NCBI GenBank assembly: GCA_045104975.1
Contig: JBGCCY010000033.1
Coordinates: 1 to 64,000 of the forward strand
Reading direction: 5' to 3'
Origin: CAJQQY01 sp045104975
GTDB lineage: Bacteria; Bacteroidota; Bacteroidia; Chitinophagales; Saprospiraceae
Length of the DNA: 64,000 bases
In this document: positions 21,501 through 30,515 of the stretch, one piece after another
How positions within the stretch are numbered: the first letter of the stretch is position 1
Layout of the letters: every line of letters starts with the position of its first letter
Made by a program: the position numbers and the translations under genes
Notes under the pieces: generated by a model
Seen by the model: only the letters and a program-made list of their open reading frames with translations
The model's database searches: none
What the model was told of the DNA's origin: nothing

Positions 21501-22723
21501 GGAATTCAGCAGTTGATTTGGAATGCCCAATACCAGGAACTTATGATGTCACTTTAAATACGAACGGTTCAATTTCAGGAGATAATCATTTTTATGTGAG
21601 TTCGCCTCCACATGATTTATCTATTACAAAATATTCAGGAAATGCTCGACCAGGATTTGATCAATTTAATTGTTTGCAAATTTGTAATAATAGTGCCACA
21701 GCGCAAGATGCAGTAGTAACCTTTATGCATGATTCTATTTTTTCAGACCAAACTCCTTGGCCATATATTTATCCTGCCTATGGAAATACGATCGCTCCAA
21801 ATTATACCTACGATGAGACGACTAATACTTTTACATGGAATTTAGATGACTTGGCTTCAGGGGAGTGTCGGAAAATAATGTGGTTTATGCCTGTGCCTTT
21901 AACAGCCGTACCTGGCTATGAACTTTGTTCCGAAGCTCAAGTTGATCCTATTGCTAATGATGCGACTCCAGCAAATAATGTTTTAGCTTGGAAAAAAGAA
22001 GTGACCGCTTCTTACGATCCAAATGACAAACGAAATTTTGTTGGAGATTCAGAATGGGGCGGGGCAATTTATGAAGATGACATTACGATGGAATATGCCA
22101 TCCGTTTTCAAAATGTAGGAACGGATACGGCTTTCACAGTAGTGGTTCGAGATACTTTAGATGAAGAACATTTAGATGTGACGACAGTTCGAGGATTCAC
22201 GGCAAGTCATGATATGGTCGTTCAATTTGAAGATTCGAATGTATTAGTTTTTACCTTCAATAATATTTTGCTAGTCGATAGTATGACCAATGAACCTGCT
22301 AGTAATGGTTGGATTAGTTTTGATATTGATCGAAAACCAAATCAAACTTTTGGAACGGAGATTACGAATCAAGCGGCGATCTATTTTGATTTTAACGCAC
22401 CTGTGATTACAAATGAATTGGTGAATGTTTTGACTAATCCAGTCAGCATTTTTTCTCCAATAAAGAATACGTTGAATGTTGAAATCACGCCAACCATTAC
22501 CAATGACGAAGTACAAGTGAATTATGTTTTGGAAAAAACAAATACCGTTTCCATGCAAATTTATAATGTTGGAGGAGTATTGTTACAAGATGTTGATTTT
22601 GGGAAAAAACTAAGTGGTGAACATCTGGAGCATTTAAGTTTAAAAGATTTTACCGCAGGAGTATATTTTATTTTTGTGAAAACGGAAGAGAGTAGTGCTG
22701 TGGGGAAAGTAGTTAAAATGTGA
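18542..22723 (+). CDS. Modular T9SS surface protein with multiple PKD/Ig repeats, SprB-like and DUF11-like domains
   Basis: 1393 residues, the closest relative of the 14560 gene. Signal peptide (MKKHLPIFILLLLFPFLLLS), shared N-terminal domain (SSAGTMNLDEITLC), then Ig/PKD-like repeats (DAGPDLVIDCVNSSVTPF, SSSNDLDCNNPSAVLTG). An SprB-like module (about 858), a CNA-B-like domain, a DUF11-like domain (about 1159-1295, DPNDKRNFVGDSEWGG) and the sorting domain (about 1300-1393) follow. From the SprB-like module onward it is nearly the same as its upstream neighbour, while the Ig repeats differ in number and sequence: conserved C-terminal delivery parts carry variable exposed parts. The next gene starts immediately downstream. 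Confidence 0.87.
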   Translation: MKKHLPIFILLLLFPFLLLSNLPAENTGNSNYDLASSAGTMNLDEITLCDGDGTFIPHNGDETLDAGDIIKAVIHDNNGTILGNIFGDQMPINTFFSVAPPGIISGTTYYISAIAGMDDGTGNVDLTDPELSVAEGTPIVFVGSIETFFSAVICEGEVLNVGTNVFSETGTYSIVLVSALGCDSIIFIALEVLDPQAAIFPVIDMIDCSGTPVTVSAVVINPSPAIFYVWSGPCFTQGLPGGPNINVTCGGTYTLEVHEILNGVTCISETVSVEIFENITPPVVDAGPDLVIDCVNSSVTPFATVTPAVGPFAYAWTGANGYTANTQSPTFTTPGQYCFFAINLSTSCVSNTDCITVTADISSPTAVASSSNDLDCNNPSAVLTGFGSSMGSNMVYEWIGPSGAFIGTAVDITVVTPGQYTLVVTDAANGCSAEASVIVLENSVQPVAVITSSGDIDCNNTSVILDGSESIGNSLNYSWSTGENAISIEAFIAGTYTLTVIDLISGCTDETSIVVDDTNTFQVDLGTDTFFPCDVSEMVVLGNSIPTGSGFTYLWTTVDGSIVSGEDTAELTINSAGTYVLTVNDVLNNCTGADEIVINDFNDLLTVTENLTLNCILTIPNELEASFLFPNLDISYSWTTADGNFTSATDILNPTVDANGTYVLEVTDNLTGCTAEGSVIMSDPIVPSVVIEPQGNSVISCLNTVVVLDASGSTVSPPVSFEWSTNGGSVISTGVLVTVDGAGVYDLVVTDINGCSSSESYMVTTDIDPPAYTLPSEIMLNCNNNFEEEVGPVLSLPNLNVSYEWIYNGVVYSSDSSIILTESTQGIMELTVTNLDNGCLFTNIMEISYDGFAIDVTTTPAGCDLEDGTATASTTLTNTLVEWSNGEEGNTITDLAQGWYSVTVTDTDNNCSRHENFFVDEDISCKVVISGYVLSDPNNTCTYDVNLVGVECVMIKLDPLGIFTMTDATGYYEFIVEDGSYTVEYIGNSAVDLECPIPGTYDVTLNTNGSISGDNHFYVSSPPHDLSITKYSGNARPGFDQFNCLQICNNSATAQDAVVTFMHDSIFSDQTPWPYIYPAYGNTIAPNYTYDETTNTFTWNLDDLASGECRKIMWFMPVPLTAVPGYELCSEAQVDPIANDATPANNVLAWKKEVTASYDPNDKRNFVGDSEWGGAIYEDDITMEYAIRFQNVGTDTAFTVVVRDTLDEEHLDVTTVRGFTASHDMVVQFEDSNVLVFTFNNILLVDSMTNEPASNGWISFDIDRKPNQTFGTEITNQAAIYFDFNAPVITNELVNVLTNPVSIFSPIKNTLNVEITPTITNDEVQVNYVLEKTNTVSMQIYNVGGVLLQDVDFGKKLSGEHLEHLSLKDFTAGVYFIFVKTEESSAVGKVVKM

Positions 22724-22740
22724 TTTTAAAAAAAGGCATA

Positions 22741-24036
22741 ATGGAAAGAAATATTATTTTAAGCTTATTGGTTTTGGTTGGATGCTTTAATTTGAATGGA
22801 CAAAGTAATCCATTTGAATATACTCCAAGTACTACTTGTGAAGATGCGCCATTAGTTTGTTTTTTGGACGGATATTCGAATCAAACTGAAGGCTATAATT
22901 CAATAGATCAGCCAAGTACTTTTTGTGGATCTATTCAAAATAATCAATGGCTTGCTTTTATTCCTAGTACAACAGATTTAACTATTGATTTAATGGTGGG
23001 TAATTGTGAAGGGCTTGCATTGAAGACAGGATTTCAAGCTCATGTATATTCAGTTTGTGGGGCACCTTGGTCTACAGCAAGTAATTGTATTTTTGATGGA
23101 GCACCAAATACAACGGAACAATTAATCATGACTAATTTAACGATTGGAAATACCTATTACTTAATGATAGATGGAAGATCGGGGGATAAATGCAATTACA
23201 CTCTTTCAGTAACTGCAGGTTCGACTCAATCTTCAGGAGCAACTTTGTTAGCAGATGCAGGCGATGATGTTTTATTTGATTGTTTGACTCAGGAAGTTAC
23301 TTTGGATGGATCAAATTCAATATTTGGAGCAAGCGATTCTATTGCGTGGTACAATAATAATCTATTATATATTAGTGATAGCATTGCATTTACGACTACT
23401 CAAAGTGGAACTTACTATTTAGTAATTCAAGAACAAGGTGGAGAAATTTGTCCATCAATTGATACGATAAATGTGTTATCCTTCGACGACATTTTACCAA
23501 GTCCATTTTTATTTCCCATAATAGAAATTTTTACAGATACCATTGGACAAACTGTATTTTTAGATGCGGTGAATTCGAGTGGGATTGATTCCAATTATAT
23601 TTTTTCATGGACAACTGACGATGGAATTATTCTATCACATGCTGATTCACTTTACCCATTGATTTCAAGTAGTGGAGTTTATGAGTTAGAAATAACTCAT
23701 CCAGAGACAGGTTGCACAATTACCAATCAAGTGGTGGTAAATATAATTGAACCAGTTAGCGTTTTTTCTCCAACAAAAAATACGTTGAATATTGAAATCA
23801 CGCCAACCATTACCAATGACGAAGTACAAGTGAATTATGTTTTGGAAAAAATAAATACCGTTTCCATGCAGATTTATAATGTTGGAGGAATCTTGTTACT
23901 AGATATTAATTTTGGGAAAAAACCAACTGGCGAACATCTGGAGCATTTAAATTTAAAAAATTTTACAGCAGGGATGTATTTTATTTTTATAAAAACGGAA
24001 GAGGGGAGTGCGGTGCGAAAAGTGGTAAAGAGATAA
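22741..24036 (+). CDS. Short mosaic T9SS surface protein
   Basis: The ATG at 22741 (431 residues) gives a normal signal peptide (MERNIILSLLVLVGCFNLNG). A GTG at 22720 overlaps the upstream stop and is less likely. The N-terminal Cys-containing domain (FCGSIQNNQWLAFIPSTT, YYLMIDGRSGDKCNYTLSV) is of the 6135/44589 type. Two PKD/Ig-like repeats follow (DAGDDVLFDC), and the protein then jumps directly to a sorting domain almost the same as that of the 18542 gene (ITPTITNDEVQVNYVLEK). The middle SprB, CNA-B and DUF11-like modules are missing. It is therefore a chimera of two subfamilies. The 17-base spacing suggests co-transcription with 18542. Confidence 0.85.
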   Translation: MERNIILSLLVLVGCFNLNGQSNPFEYTPSTTCEDAPLVCFLDGYSNQTEGYNSIDQPSTFCGSIQNNQWLAFIPSTTDLTIDLMVGNCEGLALKTGFQAHVYSVCGAPWSTASNCIFDGAPNTTEQLIMTNLTIGNTYYLMIDGRSGDKCNYTLSVTAGSTQSSGATLLADAGDDVLFDCLTQEVTLDGSNSIFGASDSIAWYNNNLLYISDSIAFTTTQSGTYYLVIQEQGGEICPSIDTINVLSFDDILPSPFLFPIIEIFTDTIGQTVFLDAVNSSGIDSNYIFSWTTDDGIILSHADSLYPLISSSGVYELEITHPETGCTITNQVVVNIIEPVSVFSPTKNTLNIEITPTITNDEVQVNYVLEKINTVSMQIYNVGGILLLDINFGKKPTGEHLEHLNLKNFTAGMYFIFIKTEEGSAVRKVVKR

Positions 24037-24121
24037 TTGAATATTTAAAAAGTATATAAGCAAGAAAAAACTATATCATACTTCTTTAGTAGAAAGCCAA
24101 AATATAGGAGGTTGCTAAATG

Positions 24122-24159
24122 AAAAAAGCCCAAAAACATAACGTTTTTGAGCTTTTTTG
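24122..24159. terminator. Bidirectional terminator between surface operon and tRNA-Lys
   Basis: The stem pairs CAAAAAC with GTTTTTG around ATAAC and extends through GCC/AGC, with A-runs on the left and T-runs on the right. It can end transcription of the + strand surface genes and of the minus-strand tRNA. Confidence 0.7.
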
Positions 24160-24167
24160 CTAAAATG

Positions 24168-24240
24168 TAACCGGCCCGGGGTTCGAACCCGGGACCCCTT
24201 GATTAAAAGTCAAGTGCTCTACCAGCTGAGCTAGCCGATC
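24168..24240 (-). tRNA. tRNA-Lys (anticodon TTT)
   Basis: On the minus strand a complete 73-nt cloverleaf can be drawn. Acceptor GATCGGC pairs with GCCGGTT (two G-U pairs). The D-arm is GCTC/GAGC, the anticodon arm CTTGA-CTTTTAA-TCAAG gives anticodon TTT, and the T-arm is CCGGG-TTCGAAC-CCCGG. The discriminator base is A and CCA is not encoded. Confidence 0.95.
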
Positions 24241-24334
24241 ATAAATTTGTATGCTTTTCTTCTAAAGCGCTGCAAAGATACTAACGTTTTAAATAAATGC
24301 AAGAAATTGAAAATCTTTTTTAAAAAAATATTTT

Positions 24335-25039
24335 TTATCCCTCTTTTGGGACTTTTGAACTTTCAATTGAAGACATAAATAAACCAATGTCTCTATAATC
24401 TTGAATAACAGTTTCAGCGCCAAATTGTTTTAAAAAATGTTCATCTCCTGCTCTTCTGACTCCAATAAAAGGAATATTCATATTTCGAGTGGTTTGTACA
24501 TCCCAAATCGCATCACCTACGTAAACTATTTTTTCAAAGGACATTTGCTTGGCATCAGTTTGCTGAAAAACCCCTTTGATGATATCTTCTCGAGTTGGAT
24601 TTCCATCTGCGAAACTCATATGTAAATCTGAGGTCGGAATTCCGATATGATTTAATTTGACCATAGCAGGACGTCGCCATCCTCCAGTCGCAATTCCAAC
24701 TTCATAAACATCATCTTCCAATAAAAGTTCAATAGTTTTGCGAGCATTTGGAACTTCTCTGAATTCGTGTGGTTGGTCTGCTCTTTTCGATTGCAAGGAG
24801 GCTACATATTCATTTTGGAATTGATGCATTTCTTCTTGGGTGGCTTCTCGTTGAAAATGATTTTGGATGACTGTTTTAAATATAGTGTCGTCAGTTACAT
24901 GTGGAAATTTTGACCAATCAATGGTGGGGAATTTTGATTGATATACTTTTTCATAAGTATTTGCAAAACATTGACTGTCAATTTTATTGGAATATAAAAG
25001 TGTTCCGTCAATGTCAAATATGATGAGTTTTTTCTTCAA
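24335..25039 (-). CDS. HAD-superfamily phosphatase
   Basis: 234 residues. Motif I FDIDGTLLYS supplies the nucleophile and acid/base Asp at the N-terminus, followed by a helical cap. IATGGW probably fits motif II, and VGDAIWDVQTTRNMNIPFIGV is motif IV. The layout is that of phosphoglycolate phosphatase-like HAD hydrolases; the substrate cannot be told. The start is TTG at 25039: an in-frame stop lies just upstream and motif I begins at residue 8, so no longer version is possible. It lies 95 bases downstream of dinB on the same strand with an inverted repeat in between, so co-transcription is uncertain. Confidence 0.82.
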   Translation of the reverse strand: MKKKLIIFDIDGTLLYSNKIDSQCFANTYEKVYQSKFPTIDWSKFPHVTDDTIFKTVIQNHFQREATQEEMHQFQNEYVASLQSKRADQPHEFREVPNARKTIELLLEDDVYEVGIATGGWRRPAMVKLNHIGIPTSDLHMSFADGNPTREDIIKGVFQQTDAKQMSFEKIVYVGDAIWDVQTTRNMNIPFIGVRRAGDEHFLKQFGAETVIQDYRDIGLFMSSIESSKVPKEG

Positions 25040-25058
25040 AATGTTTATTGTTTAGTTT

Positions 25059-25122
25059 GAACCACGGTCAGAATAGTATCAAACAGTAATTCGTGGTTCG
25101 TCAAGCAAAGCGACCATGGTTC
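25059..25122. repeat. Inverted repeat in the dinB-HAD gap
   Basis: GAACCACGGTC (25059-25069) is complementary to GACCATGGTTC (25112-25122) with one mismatch, and CGTGGTTC at 25092-25099 offers an alternative partner. The CCACGGT/ACCATGG core is like the hairpins at 14499 and 18477. It may be another REP-like element or an attenuating structure. Confidence 0.5.
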
Positions 25123-25134
25123 GATAAAAAAAAA

Positions 25135-26265
25135 TTATTCCTCTTCCTCATTTTCCAAATTCCAAAAATCAAACTCTAATTGAATACCTCCAATCATTTT
25201 TTGATCCTTTTCCAAATTAGAAACTTGCACCCCCAATAATCTTACTTCTTGAAATTCATGAAAATGATTTTTCAATAAATCGGTCACGATGGACAAAAAT
25301 AGTTTTTGATCTTTTGGTTCGGAGGAAAAAGTTTTGCTACGAGTGATGGATTGGAACTCAGGTGTTTTTGCTTTTAAGGTGATGGTTCGTCCAAAATTGC
25401 TGGCCTTTTTCATATAATCAAAAACCTTTTCAGCAATAGGAATTAATTTTTCCAGCATTTCAATTTCGGTTTTTATGTCATCAAAAAAAGTACGCTCTGC
25501 TCCGATGGATTTTCGAATTCGGTTTGGATTGACTTTCCGATTATCTTCTGCACGAACGATTCGATAGTAATGTCTTCCTGCTTTCCCAAAACGTTGGACT
25601 AAATCTAACTCTGATTTTTGCTTTAAATCTTTGCCCGTAAAAATTCTTAAAGTGTGCATTCGTTTCGCTGTTACTTTCCCAACTCCAAAGAATTTTTCGA
25701 CGGGTAAATTTTCCAAAAATAAAATGGCTTCAGGGGGAGTGATCACTTTGATCCCATTGGGTTTGTTGATATCGGAAGCTACTTTTGCCAAAAACTTATT
25801 GAAAGAAACTCCAGCTGAAGCAGTCAGATTAGTTTTTTCAAAAATCTTCTTTCTAATTTCCTCAGCAATCATCGTAGCAGACGGCTCACCTGATAGGCCA
25901 ATTAAATGTTTAAATTTTTCTTCATCAACTTCCGTCACATCTAGAAATGCTTCGTCTAGCGAAAGTGGTTCAATCAAGTCGGTGTACTCTGCAAAAATTT
26001 CTCGGATTTGACTAGACACTTCTCGATATACTTCAAAACGATGTTTGACAAAAATTAAGTCAGGACAAAGCCGCTTCGCCGTAATCGATGGCATCGCTGA
26101 TCGAACGCCATATTTTCGAGCTTCATAACTGGCAGCTGCAACGACTCCACGCATGGCAGACCCACCGACCGCAATTGGTTTGCCGCGAAGATCAGGATTA
26201 TCACGCTGTTCTACAGAAGCATAGAAAGCGTCCATGTCGATATGGATAATTTTGCGTTGAGACAA
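25135..26265 (-). CDS. dinB: DNA polymerase IV (Y-family translesion polymerase)
   Basis: 376 residues, normal family length. The palm has HIDMDAFYASVEQRDNP (metal-binding Asp, steric-gate region) and SLDEAFLDVT (catalytic Asp-Glu). RKIFEKTNLTASAGVSFNKFLAKVASDINKPNG is represented by its TASAGVSFNKFLAKVASD core, and a helix-hairpin-helix region follows (LPVEKFFGVGKVTAKRM). The little-finger domain ends with QLEFDFW, a plausible beta-clamp binding motif. It copies across damaged template bases with low fidelity. No LexA-type operator was recognised upstream. The start at 26265 fits the family N-terminus exactly. Confidence 0.95.
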   Translation of the reverse strand: MSQRKIIHIDMDAFYASVEQRDNPDLRGKPIAVGGSAMRGVVAAASYEARKYGVRSAMPSITAKRLCPDLIFVKHRFEVYREVSSQIREIFAEYTDLIEPLSLDEAFLDVTEVDEEKFKHLIGLSGEPSATMIAEEIRKKIFEKTNLTASAGVSFNKFLAKVASDINKPNGIKVITPPEAILFLENLPVEKFFGVGKVTAKRMHTLRIFTGKDLKQKSELDLVQRFGKAGRHYYRIVRAEDNRKVNPNRIRKSIGAERTFFDDIKTEIEMLEKLIPIAEKVFDYMKKASNFGRTITLKAKTPEFQSITRSKTFSSEPKDQKLFLSIVTDLLKNHFHEFQEVRLLGVQVSNLEKDQKMIGGIQLEFDFWNLENEEEE

Positions 26266-26430
26266 ATGTTATATTTTTTTAATGCAAAAATAACAACCAT
26301 TCAGTAGAAACTGTTTTTAAATTTAATTAAATAAAAATTCAATAGTAATTATGCTTAATGAAATTGAATGAACAAAGGTCAAACGAATAAAATCTATTTT
26401 TGAATTCTAAATTGGTCTTCTTTTTCCCCA

Positions 26431-26466
26431 AAAAAAAGCCTTACTTCTAATCGAAAGTAAGGCTTC
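26431..26466 (-). terminator. Terminator of the reprolysin-like metalloprotease gene
   Basis: AAGCCTTACTT (26436-26446) pairs perfectly with AAGTAAGGCTT (26455-26465). A run of A on the + strand just left of the stem gives the U-tract on the minus-strand transcript. It lies about 20 bases beyond the stop codon at 26488. Confidence 0.85.
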
Positions 26467-26487
26467 TCTATTTTATAAAAAAAATGA

Positions 26488-29400
26488 TTAATTCATTTTT
26501 ACAAATTTGATACTTTTAATCGTTTGATTTTGAATCGTTCGTAAATAATAGACTCCACCACTCCAATTTTGAACCGGCAATTGAATATTATTTTCGCCTG
26601 TTGAAACTGAAACGGTTGTTTGAATTAACACTTTTCCAGTCATATCAATTACTTCTATATCGACCTCTGTTGCTTGAGGGGAAATGTATTGCAAATTAAT
26701 TTCGTTTTGTCGAATTGGATTCGGAATTACAGTCGCGACGACTACATCTGATTTGTAATCAACTGCAATGACATCTTCTACTTTTATCGTTCCATCAAAA
26801 TCAGTTTGAGACAATCGGTAATAGTTTGTCCCAACCGTTGGATTTTCATGAATATAGCGATAGTCGTTGGTGATGGTAGAATTTCCTTTTCCATCTACTT
26901 CTGTTAAGAATTTGAAATTATATCCATCAATTGAATGCTCCAAAGTGAAGAAGTCGTTGTTTATTTCGGAAGCCGTTTTCCAATTGAGTAGGATAGATTC
27001 GTTTTGTTGGTTGCCGGTAAAGGATAGGAGTTCGATTGGGAGAGAGACAGTAATTGTTACAGCAACACTATTAGTACTCAAATCTCCACAAATAGTTGAA
27101 TTTCCAACATCCGTTTGTAAAGTTGTAAAAGCACCGCCTACATAAACCGCTAAATTTTCACTTAATAAATAGGACAATCCATATACATCATAACTTCCTT
27201 GTGGAAACGTACCTGAATTCGAAAGGTCGGAATTGGCATCAAAAGCAACAATATTTCCGGTACCTGTATTAACAATGACATAGGTATAGAGGTAACCAGT
27301 AGGAGTTAAAGGTTCCGTATTATAAAGTGTTTCAGAAAAATTCACTTCATAATTCCCAGTAGAAGGAGTACTGGTACTGAAGGCGGATGGCAATAGCACA
27401 TATTTAGTACCCGTAACTAGAGCCTCGCTGAAATTACTGGACACATTTACGATAGGCACGTTGGGATCATAGTCACCATTGGAATTCAACCAATTGGTAC
27501 ATTCATTATTAGGATCATAACTGTCTTCATATAAAGTGATCATACTCGTATAATCCCCCTGACTCGTTCTGGTAAAGGTGACTGAGGCTGCTACATCAAC
27601 AGAAAACTCTAAGGTTTCATACTTGGGATTGTTTCCAAGTGAAGTACAAGTACCCATACCATCATTCTCCACCGCCAGATTTGAATTTAGATCTCCTGAA
27701 TTCAGTACACCCGTCACAGAGGTTATTGCGACCCCAGCACAAAGGCTAAGATTGAGTGATGCATCGCCTTCGGGAGCACTTACAGCATCACTATTTGATA
27801 TTGCTCCTCCTTCAGCATCACATCCCACGACAACGGCAATATCCGCATTATTAATATCAAAGAATATATTAGTTCCGCCTGAACAAACGATTTTTATTCT
27901 TCCCGTAGTAGTAGCTGTGCCTGGTACGGTGATTGTTTGAGAACCATCGTTTGTCACACTTGAAGCAAGTGTAGTACCGAAGGTTGTTCCCCCATCAGAG
28001 GAATATAAGATATCAACATTGGGACAAGTATATGCACCACCATCTGTATTCGCTACATCCCATGTGACCGTTTCAGTAGCTGAGGCGCTCCAAGCAGTAG
28101 TCGTGTTTTGGGACGTAATTTGAAAAGGTCCATCTGAACCTACTGTCAATGATATCTCATCACAGGCAATTCCTCCTCCTCCAACTTCATTATCCCTGAC
28201 CACTAATCGCCAGGCGAGAGTTCTTGATACTGTTGGTAAAACTTCTCCAGTACCTGTAGTTACATTCCCGGCAAGTACCGAGCTTAGTTGTGGACAGCTT
28301 CGTTCATTACTGGTTGATGGCGGAAAACTCCGAAATTGGGGAGCCGTCGTACTGGTCCCAGTATCATCTGGTGCAGCAGAGCCTGCATAATCGGTATCAT
28401 ATTGCTCCCATACATAAGTCAAGCTACCCGTTCCATCCGGATCAGATCCAGTACCAGACAAAGTAAATGGAGTGCTATGAGGTATGGTCAATCCGTTTAT
28501 ACTGTTGGCATTCGCATCGGAGGTAGGCATATTATTTCCAGTACCAGAAGTTGCGGAACAATCCGACCATCCTCCTGTAGTTGAAGTAGTACAAGAGGAA
28601 TTATTATTTAATACAGTACCTGTACTAGTATAATCTATAATTGCCTGAAGGCTCCCAATGCCAAAATAATCTGTTCTATTTGCAAAAAAGTCACCGGCAT
28701 CACAACCTGCAGAAGTACTCATGATACTTGATCCTCGTCCTGGTTCATATCGCCCACAGTTGTTTTCTGTATCACAACCATAATTGGTATGCCTACAACT
28801 GAACATATGCCCTATTTCATGTAATAAAACGGTAACACTCGTAGGAATATCATTAGGTAAGTAAGTATACCCTCTGGCTTTGGAGGTAGTACAAACTACT
28901 CCTAAACCAGCCCTTCCTGCCCAGCTGCAAGAACCTCCACAAGTAATTTCATGGAACCCATGTCCAATATCCCAGGTTCCTACTGTGACGTTGTTATTGA
29001 TATAATCTTCAGCCTGAGTTATAGAAGTACTCGTATTAGTTGGATCTGTAAAAACATCTGTAGAAGGATCAGAATTCAATAAATACTCTGCTATAGTAAA
29101 TGTAATAGCCAATTCTACTTCATAGATGGTATTGATTTGAGTTACCCGAGCTAATAGAGCGGCTTCGGCGAGGGGAGCAGTATTCCCATTTAACTGATAA
29201 AATTCACCGGAACAAGTCACTACCATTTGATAGGTACGCAAATTTGCTCCATTTTGAAAACAAGAATTCGTCATCATTTCTGATGCAGAATTAGTATTAG
29301 CATTAATCAGTTCATCTTCAGATTCGCAGGTGTTAATTTCACTCGTGCTAGTAATATCGTGATCATAATAGGTAATGTACTGATCGCTAGTCCCTGTTTT

Positions 29401-29823
29401 ATCCAATGATTCAATGATCGAAACCCCATTAATTCCAAAAATCACCCCATAGAAACCTGCCGGGGTAATATTGAATCGGGTAGTTGCTGTTGGGTCATCA
29501 ATTCCTTTTGCTGCATAACTTTTAAATGCCGGGCGTTGTATGGACAATTCAGGAGATAAAATGGGCGATTCCACAACCCTAAATGCTTGATAACTGCCAT
29601 CTGGCATTGGAAGGTCAACGATAACGGGTGAATTTCTATTCTCTTTTATCAGACCTTTCATAGGGGCGTTAGCTACTTCGTTTTTCAACGATGTAACATC
29701 AATAGTCACTTCCTGATATTGATTCAAGTTTCGCTTATATCCTTCTGGTACCTGACCAGATGAATTTCCCACAATACAAGTGATTAGAAAAATTAAGGAC
29801 ACAAAGGCGTAATGCTTATTCAT
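26488..29823 (-). CDS. Secreted reprolysin-like zinc metalloprotease with T9SS type A sorting domain
   Basis: 1111 residues. Signal peptide, then a propeptide-like region (to about 190). The catalytic domain has zinc motif HEIGHMFSCRH (H335, E336, H339, H345) and a Cys-rich surround (GGSCSWAGRAG, NYGCDTENNCG), as in reprolysin-like (M12B-type) bacterial enzymes. SIMSTSAGC downstream is the likely Met-turn. Ig/PKD-like domains follow (around 430-680), then a jelly-roll-like region, an FN3-like stretch (FFTLEHSIDGYNF) and a type A sorting domain (VVATVIPNPIRQNE to IKFVKMN). It probably degrades extracellular protein. A decayed copy of its last ~45 codons lies at 30516. Confidence 0.88.
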   Translation of the reverse strand: MNKHYAFVSLIFLITCIVGNSSGQVPEGYKRNLNQYQEVTIDVTSLKNEVANAPMKGLIKENRNSPVIVDLPMPDGSYQAFRVVESPILSPELSIQRPAFKSYAAKGIDDPTATTRFNITPAGFYGVIFGINGVSIIESLDKTGTSDQYITYYDHDITSTSEINTCESEDELINANTNSASEMMTNSCFQNGANLRTYQMVVTCSGEFYQLNGNTAPLAEAALLARVTQINTIYEVELAITFTIAEYLLNSDPSTDVFTDPTNTSTSITQAEDYINNNVTVGTWDIGHGFHEITCGGSCSWAGRAGLGVVCTTSKARGYTYLPNDIPTSVTVLLHEIGHMFSCRHTNYGCDTENNCGRYEPGRGSSIMSTSAGCDAGDFFANRTDYFGIGSLQAIIDYTSTGTVLNNNSSCTTSTTGGWSDCSATSGTGNNMPTSDANANSINGLTIPHSTPFTLSGTGSDPDGTGSLTYVWEQYDTDYAGSAAPDDTGTSTTAPQFRSFPPSTSNERSCPQLSSVLAGNVTTGTGEVLPTVSRTLAWRLVVRDNEVGGGGIACDEISLTVGSDGPFQITSQNTTTAWSASATETVTWDVANTDGGAYTCPNVDILYSSDGGTTFGTTLASSVTNDGSQTITVPGTATTTGRIKIVCSGGTNIFFDINNADIAVVVGCDAEGGAISNSDAVSAPEGDASLNLSLCAGVAITSVTGVLNSGDLNSNLAVENDGMGTCTSLGNNPKYETLEFSVDVAASVTFTRTSQGDYTSMITLYEDSYDPNNECTNWLNSNGDYDPNVPIVNVSSNFSEALVTGTKYVLLPSAFSTSTPSTGNYEVNFSETLYNTEPLTPTGYLYTYVIVNTGTGNIVAFDANSDLSNSGTFPQGSYDVYGLSYLLSENLAVYVGGAFTTLQTDVGNSTICGDLSTNSVAVTITVSLPIELLSFTGNQQNESILLNWKTASEINNDFFTLEHSIDGYNFKFLTEVDGKGNSTITNDYRYIHENPTVGTNYYRLSQTDFDGTIKVEDVIAVDYKSDVVVATVIPNPIRQNEINLQYISPQATEVDIEVIDMTGKVLIQTTVSVSTGENNIQLPVQNWSGGVYYLRTIQNQTIKSIKFVKMN

Positions 29824-30250
29824 GGTAGAAATATTAGGTTAAAAAATGAGTGGTTTTAGATGATAAGATTGGTGTGAATATGATCGCCGAAAATGAACTA
29901 ACATTATCTTTAATTCAATAAGAAAATGAAATAAGAACTATCAATTTTGGTCGCCTCTTTTTCCCTTTGAGTAGGTTTGATGCAGTACCAAAAATGCAAG
30001 TGTTATTTAGAGTTATTTTTTTGATCATTTTGTTTTGATTTTATTCAACTATGAGAAATCAATAACTGCCCTTACTTTTCCAAATCATTTTTTGAAAAAA
30101 TTAAATTCAGTCTTCTTAATTAACTTTAAAAATATAAGACGTGAATTCTTTTTAAAATCAATTGCTAAAAAACGTAACGGATTATTTTATATTTAATCAA
30201 CTACAATATTTATAAATGATTTTTCATAGAAAGTGAACCTTTGAATATTC

Positions 30251-30285
30251 TTCCTAAAAAAAGAGAGCCAAGAACTAAGATTGGG
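30251..30285. repeat. 35-bp direct repeat, copy 1
   Basis: The 35 bases here (core GAGAGCCAAGAACTAAGATT) are the same as those at 33300-33334. The copies bracket the decayed T9SS tail and the whole M43 protease gene. Confidence 0.85.
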
Positions 30286-30515
30286 GAATTTTTTTAACAA
30301 AATTTTTAATAAACGTAGGGAATGGATTTTAAATAAATAGATAAGATCCAGATGACCCTTAATAATTTAAAAGCTAATTTTTTATAGATTAGTTAATTGG
30401 ATAAATATATTAAAAATATATCTAATAAGATTACTAAGTGTAGTTAAATGCGGAAAAAGTGAAAAATATTTTAAAAAAAGTAATATCTAGAGATGTTTTG
30501 AGCATAGAAACCCGA

